Assembly (NCBI GenBank): GCA_007130585.1
Contig: SLSE01000116.1
Coordinates: forward strand, 1-6,009
Direction of reading: 5' to 3'
Origin: Syntrophomonadaceae bacterium
GTDB taxonomy: Bacteria; Bacillota; Dethiobacteria; DTU022
Length of the DNA stretch: 6,009 nt
Of the stretch, positions 5,615 to 6,009 are shown one piece after another (within the stretch, counting starts at the first letter, position 1; each line of letters opens with the position of its first letter). Under the pieces are notes generated by a model, which was not told the origin of the DNA, ran no database searches, and was given only the letters and a program-made list of their open reading frames with translations. Made by a program: the position numbers and the translations under genes.

Positions 5615-6009
5615 TTACGGCATGGAACCGGAGATGAAAGGATTCGTAGCGGCCTCCCTGCCAATGGTGGTAACCGGCCCGTGTCCGGGGTAAACCACTG
5701 TTTCAGGTGCCAGGATTAGCAGCTTGTTTTTTAAGCTCGCCATAAGGGTATCATAAGAGCCGCCGGCCAGGTCCGTCCTGCCAACCGAACCCGCAAAAAG
5801 CGTATCCCCGCAGAACACTGTTCGATCTGCAAGAAGACAGATTCCGCCCCCGGTATGGCCGGGCGTTTCAAGAACCTTAAAGCTGATGGTTCCGAAACTG
5901 ACAATGTCGCCTTCTGCGATAAACCGATCCGGTTGTGGTTGCCTGCGCAGGATCAACTTCAACCCGAAGCCGGGGTTATTATAAAGCTCCAAATCTTTTT
6001 CGTGCAGCA
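5615..6009 (-). CDS. Metallo-beta-lactamase-fold hydrolase, glyoxalase II-like, 3' part (cut by window edge)
   Basis: The C-terminal 130 residues of an MBL-fold metal-dependent hydrolase. Visible motifs are TPGHTGGG with a metal-binding His (residue 51 of the visible part), FCGDTLFAGSVGRTDL with the bridging Asp (68), and VVYPGHGPVTTIGRE with the last metal His (109), followed by the NPFI ending usual for the YqgX/hydroxyacylglutathione hydrolase-like group. The HxHxDH motif that binds the first metals must lie beyond the right edge. The frame is open to the edge and begins with LHEKD, which fits the IHExD region of the family, so the TTG at 5990-5992 is not the true start. Small thioester substrates are common in this group, but the exact one cannot be told. 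A 254-base gap separates it from the exchanger gene; I see no strong terminator directly after it, so it may or may not share a transcript. Confidence 0.9.
   Translation of the reverse strand, partial: LHEKDLELYNNPGFGLKLILRRQPQPDRFIAEGDIVSFGTISFKVLETPGHTGGGICLLADRTVFCGDTLFAGSVGRTDLAGGSYDTLMASLKNKLLILAPETVVYPGHGPVTTIGREAATNPFISGSMP

Overview
The window looks like a chromosomal housekeeping segment of a Bacillota bacterium, probably Clostridia. The reasons are the order rho, rpmE, prfA, prmC on one strand, which is typical of that phylum, the strong AGGAGG-type ribosome binding sites, the use of TTG starts, and balanced base composition. The presence of a nickel regulator would suit an anaerobe with nickel enzymes, but genus cannot be told from this sequence.

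Layout: nikR is the only plus-strand gene, at the left end, with a well-marked promoter whose -10 and -35 regions lie inside two separate inverted repeats. All other genes are on the minus strand and read leftward in this order: the 3' part of a metallo-beta-lactamase-fold hydrolase (cut by the right edge), a ten-helix CaCA-type cation exchanger, transcription terminator Rho, ribosomal protein L31 (zinc form), release factor RF1, and the RF1 glutamine methyltransferase PrmC. nikR and prmC converge, with 49 bases between their stop codons.

Transcription units inferred: the exchanger and rho are 18 bases apart and probably cotranscribed. rpmE follows rho and also has its own likely promoter (extended -10). 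A strong intrinsic terminator lies 8 bases past the rpmE stop and separates rho-rpmE from prfA-prmC. prfA and prmC are 5 bases apart and form a tight pair, the enzyme that modifies the RF1 GGQ glutamine sitting beside its substrate. No thymidine kinase or DUF1385 gene lies between rpmE and prfA, where related genomes often have one.

No mobile element, CRISPR array, tRNA or rRNA was seen. The least ordinary signals are non-coding or at residue level: the stacked dyads in front of nikR, a possible multi-branched RNA element in the 254-base gap upstream of the exchanger, and two replaced ion-site residues in the second repeat of the exchanger. I see no clear new multi-gene system here.
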